This document shows, piece by piece, positions 60,267 to 64,000 of a stretch of DNA of 64,000 nucleotides; the first letter of the stretch is position 1, and each line of letters begins with the position of its first letter. A model generated the notes under the pieces. It was not told the DNA's origin. It ran no database searches and worked only from the letters and a program-made list of their open reading frames with translations. This DNA comes from Pisaster brevispinus (Eukaryota > Echinodermata > Asteroidea > Forcipulatida > Asteriidae): NCBI GenBank assembly GCA_023634235.1, contig JAMKCF010000015.1, positions 11,628,087-11,692,086 on the forward strand, in the 5' to 3' direction. The position numbers and the translations under genes are program-made.

Positions 60267-61092
60267 GCAGTAACCCTGCTAAGAATCCCACATTGAAAAC
60301 AACGGCTCTTTTCAGAGCCACCACAAGTTCAAAAAAGAGATAAACAACTTGTCTATTCGTTTCCTACACTCCTATCTTCCTTTTGTTGTCCTATATTTCT
60401 GTTTAAATTACGTTTAAATACAAAGTACATAAAGTCTAAAACACTATTGGGGCACTCACTGTCCATAAGTAACATCGTTTAAACAAAATTAAAACCACCG
60501 ACACCCACCATTCTTAATGTTAGACGTCATGGCGATACTCCCGAAACTGTTTCTTGTTATGGCAAAGGAAACTCAACCGTCCGTGGGGGAGTCTTTTCCC
60601 TTTTCCAAAATGGAGGTGGAATTCTATTGATACTGTTTTTATAAGTTGTTTGTTGGTCCCCCACGTAATGTTTGGGGTATTATTCAATGAAGTTGTTTGT
60701 TGAGGGTTGAAATCTGTTTACAAGTCCTTTCTTGCGCTTTTAATTTGTGTTTGTTTTGTTTTTGTTGTATTTTTCCCTCCCTCCCCTCTTTTCTTTTCGT
60801 CTTCAACAAATTACTTCTCAGACAATAATGAGCTGCCAACCGTATTCCGTTAAGCATAATTATTTTCTACGATTACTTAGTTTTTCCTATGCTTAAGCAG
60901 CTACCTCCATTGTGTCAGCTTTGGCCCCGATGATGACCACTCAAGCGGTTCTGGCGGGATTTGCCCTGAATGGCCATGAGCAAATCCAATTGCGTCCCCG
61001 CCTTTGTCAGGGGCGATCCTTCAACGGGCATCCCAATCCTTTAAGAGGAGCTGCTATGCTGGCGACTTGGACCACAACTTTGAAAACAGTAA

Positions 61093-61512
<420 letters not shown>

Positions 61513-62359
61513 GAAACTCGTTTCTACTAAACAAAACGGCTCTTTTCAGAGCCACCACTTCTTTAAAGAGATTTTGTAATCATGCCCTGTGTTATCGTTC
61601 TCCGTTTTATTTCCTTCAAACTTACAAAAATTGATTTTAACTAGATCCCCTTATTACATAAGTTAGCTTCCTCAACAAGTATAACAGAAAACATGTTTCC
61701 AATGTTGAATGTGGCCCCTTTCTGGCATGACTTCAATAGCCTGCTCTATAATTGCAGATTCACAGATTATAACTGTAAACTGTTACATTACATCGTTTTT
61801 TTTCCTCTTTTTTCTTCTCTTCTTTTCTTTTCAGTGGGTGACTATCACCCCACGCACTCACTAGCTCGCCCGCTCGTCCATTATTTTATTCACTTCCATT
61901 CATTGTCTGTTAAAAATTGATACATTTTTGTATCCACCCATTTCTTTGGGATTGGCGCTCTATGTTTTTGTGCATATTTCTTCTTCTTGGGAAATAATCG
62001 GTACACTAAAATTAGTATGAATGTAATTTGGTTGGTTTGAACTGGACCAAAGTGAGGTTCTATTTCGTTTATATTAAAAGTAATAGTAACTGTTTGTTTT
62101 CAATGGTTGCCTGCCCAATTCAAACACCCATTTCGGGAAGGGGAAGTTTTGGACCCCCCCCCCCCCATACTGGTTGTACAATATTAGAAAATCACCAGAC
62201 CGCTTCACTGCCCACAGGGTGAGGCGCGAATTGTAACAATGGCCACTGGACACCGGATCCTCCAGGCGCAGTATAAAGCTAAACGTTCTCCGTTGTACGG
62301 GCCATCAGTCTGATTTTGTCTATCAATTCAGTACGCTTCAAATAAACACTCTAGTCACC

Positions 62360-62728
62360 ATGCCTCCTAAAGCAAGTGGAAAGGGACAGAAGAAAGCCGG
62401 TAACACCAAGGGTCCACTCCGGACAGACAAGAAGAGGCGACGTCGCCGCAAGGAGAGCTACGGAATTTACATCTACAAGGTCATGAAGCAGGTCCATCCC
62501 GACACGGGAATTTCGAGCAAGGCGATGTCCATCATGAACAGCTTCGTAAACGATATCTTCGAGCGCATTGCCGCCGAGTCTTCTCGATTGGCACACTACA
62601 ACAAGAAATCAACCATCACCAGCCGAGAGGTCCAGACTGCAGTTCGACTCCTTCTCCCCGGTGAGCTGGCCAAGCACGCTGTCAGTGAGGGCACCAAGGC
62701 GGTCACCAAGTACACAACTTCAAAATAA
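62360..62728 (+). CDS. H2B: Histone H2B (R10)
   Basis: Intact 122 residues. Stem-loop 62758-62773. Confidence 0.97.
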   Translation: MPPKASGKGQKKAGNTKGPLRTDKKRRRRRKESYGIYIYKVMKQVHPDTGISSKAMSIMNSFVNDIFERIAAESSRLAHYNKKSTITSREVQTAVRLLLPGELAKHAVSEGTKAVTKYTTSK

Positions 62729-63755
62729 GCTGGCCCGAGGTCATGCATAATCCAAACGGCTCTTTTCAGAGCCAACACATTTCCCAAAGAGAGATTTAAA
62801 CATGCGTGTCGTATTGACTTCCCCCGCCATCCCTCCACAGTTTTTATCACATAAAATAACATAACATGATTTTATTACAAGAACATTATTTCATGGTGTT
62901 ACAAGAACCTTAATTTATTAAGATATAACCTTAATTTATGATGAGTAGGTCCTTCCTGCCGTTTCTTTCCGCTTTTAAAGTTTATAATTTCATATAAAGA
63001 AGAAGATAATTATTCGAGTCCAAATCATCTTGAACAATGTTTTAATAAGCTAGTTTATCATTTTTTGGCGTTTATAGGCACATGCATTGCTCATTTTAAA
63101 CTTCTGTTCTTTTTTGGTATTTCCTTCTCTGATTATAGGCAGTTCAAAGGCCACGCTCGGCTTTCATAAGTTTCTGGATGCAACTGTGACATCGAGTTAA
63201 GTGAGGGTCAACACATCCAACTTGAAGGCGTACATACATTTTGGGTAGGTTGCACTTTACCTTTCCTTTTTTTTTGGGGGGGGGGGCCGCTGGTTGTCTT
63301 GATGCCATACTCTACTTCAACATCACGACAACATTAATTTACACAATTTAAACAAAGAGAAACAAATTTAATCTAAATATATACACAAACAAACACACAC
63401 CCAAAAAAACAACAACATGACGTTTGTTTGTCACTTTGGGTCATTGATGTTTTTGCTGTTGTTGTTGTTGTCGTCGTCGTCGTCGTCGTCGTCCTTCTCC
63501 TTCTTTTCCGTGGGTGGGAACCACAGTAATTATCCCTCAATCGACCAGCGTGCTGCCGCTGGTCGGCCCCGCCGAGGAGAATGCTCCGCTGACCCCGGAC
63601 CCCCGGGCGCGTCCATGCGAGGAGAAACCTGATTGGTGCATTCAGGATCCCCCAGAACGCCATAAGTACCCTCCTGACAGTCCACGGTGTCATTCCCAAG
63701 AACTACAACGCTAAGCGTGTCTTTCAGTTTCTTGCTAAGTAAGTAATAAACAGTC

Positions 63756-64000
63756 ATGTCTGGACGCGGAAAGAGCGGCAAGGCCAGAAGCAAGGCTAAG
63801 AGTAGATCCTCCAGGGCCGGACTTCAGTTTCCTGTGGGTAGAGTTCACCGCTTCTTAAAGAAGGGCAACTACGGTGAGCGTGTGGGTGCAGGGGCCCCTG
63901 TCTACTTGGCGGCAGTCATGGAGTACCTCACAGCAGAAATACTTGAACTGGCTGGCAATGCTGCTCGAGACAACAAGAAGTCAAGAATCAACCCCCGCCA
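63756..64000 (+). CDS. H2A: Histone H2A, 3' end outside window (R10)
   Basis: Normal start with full tail (unlike R9). 245 bp, about 81 codons, are present up to RINPRH, then the window ends. Confidence 0.96.
   Translation, partial: MSGRGKSGKARSKAKSRSSRAGLQFPVGRVHRFLKKGNYGERVGAGAPVYLAAVMEYLTAEILELAGNAARDNKKSRINPR

Overview
The window is eukaryotic animal DNA carrying a tandem array of replication-dependent core histone genes. Every repeat also holds a U2 snRNA gene. A marine deuterostome, most probably an echinoderm, is suggested by: Cys in place of Thr at mature H4 residue 73 (known from sea urchins); intronless H3.2-type H3; H2A and H2B of echinoderm flavour; and the 3' signal GGCTCT-TTTC-AGAGCC followed by ACCACA and a purine-rich AAAGAGA element. 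The species itself cannot be read from the sequence.

Layout. Positions 1-8270 are unique flank. It holds a 190-bp MITE-like element (1233-1422), a few exon-like stretches of unidentified split genes, and a perfect (TAGG)n microsatellite of about 3.74 kb (3467-7205). From 8271 to the window end runs the array, all on the + strand, in the order H4, H3, H2B, H2A, U2, with a period of about 5.5-5.6 kb. I number the units R1-R10. Starts are 8271, 13870, 19437 (R3, cut by a 100-N gap at 21468-21567), 21568 (R4), 27200, 32767, 38340, 48839, 54373 and 59868 (R10, cut by the window end). No histone H1 gene is seen.

Units fall into three local sequence classes: A (R1-R3), B (R4-R7) and C (R8-R10). R4, and to a lesser degree R7, carry many one- and two-base indels that look like uncorrected long-read error. 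The U2 gene of R7 is split by a complete 4.9-kb non-LTR retrotransposon (43655-48541) with intact ORF1 (three CCHC knuckles) and ORF2 (APE endonuclease, reverse transcriptase, C-terminal CCHC). It is a U2-targeted, Keno-like element of the Tx1/L1 type.

How it works together. The four core histones are made in S phase from non-polyadenylated mRNAs ending at the stem-loop and package DNA into nucleosomes. U2 is the spliceosomal RNA that pairs with the intron branch site. The retrotransposon uses the multicopy U2 gene as a home. The most striking points are: (i) U2 copies in R1 and R2 whose branch-site and U6-pairing segment is replaced, with a breakpoint at the retrotransposon target; (ii) a 5' junction of the retrotransposon that carries an extra piece of U2; (iii) an H2A copy in R9 that lacks its N-terminal tail; (iv) H2B copies in R1 and R2 broken by short tandem duplications; (v) an atypical 15-nt H2A stem-loop.
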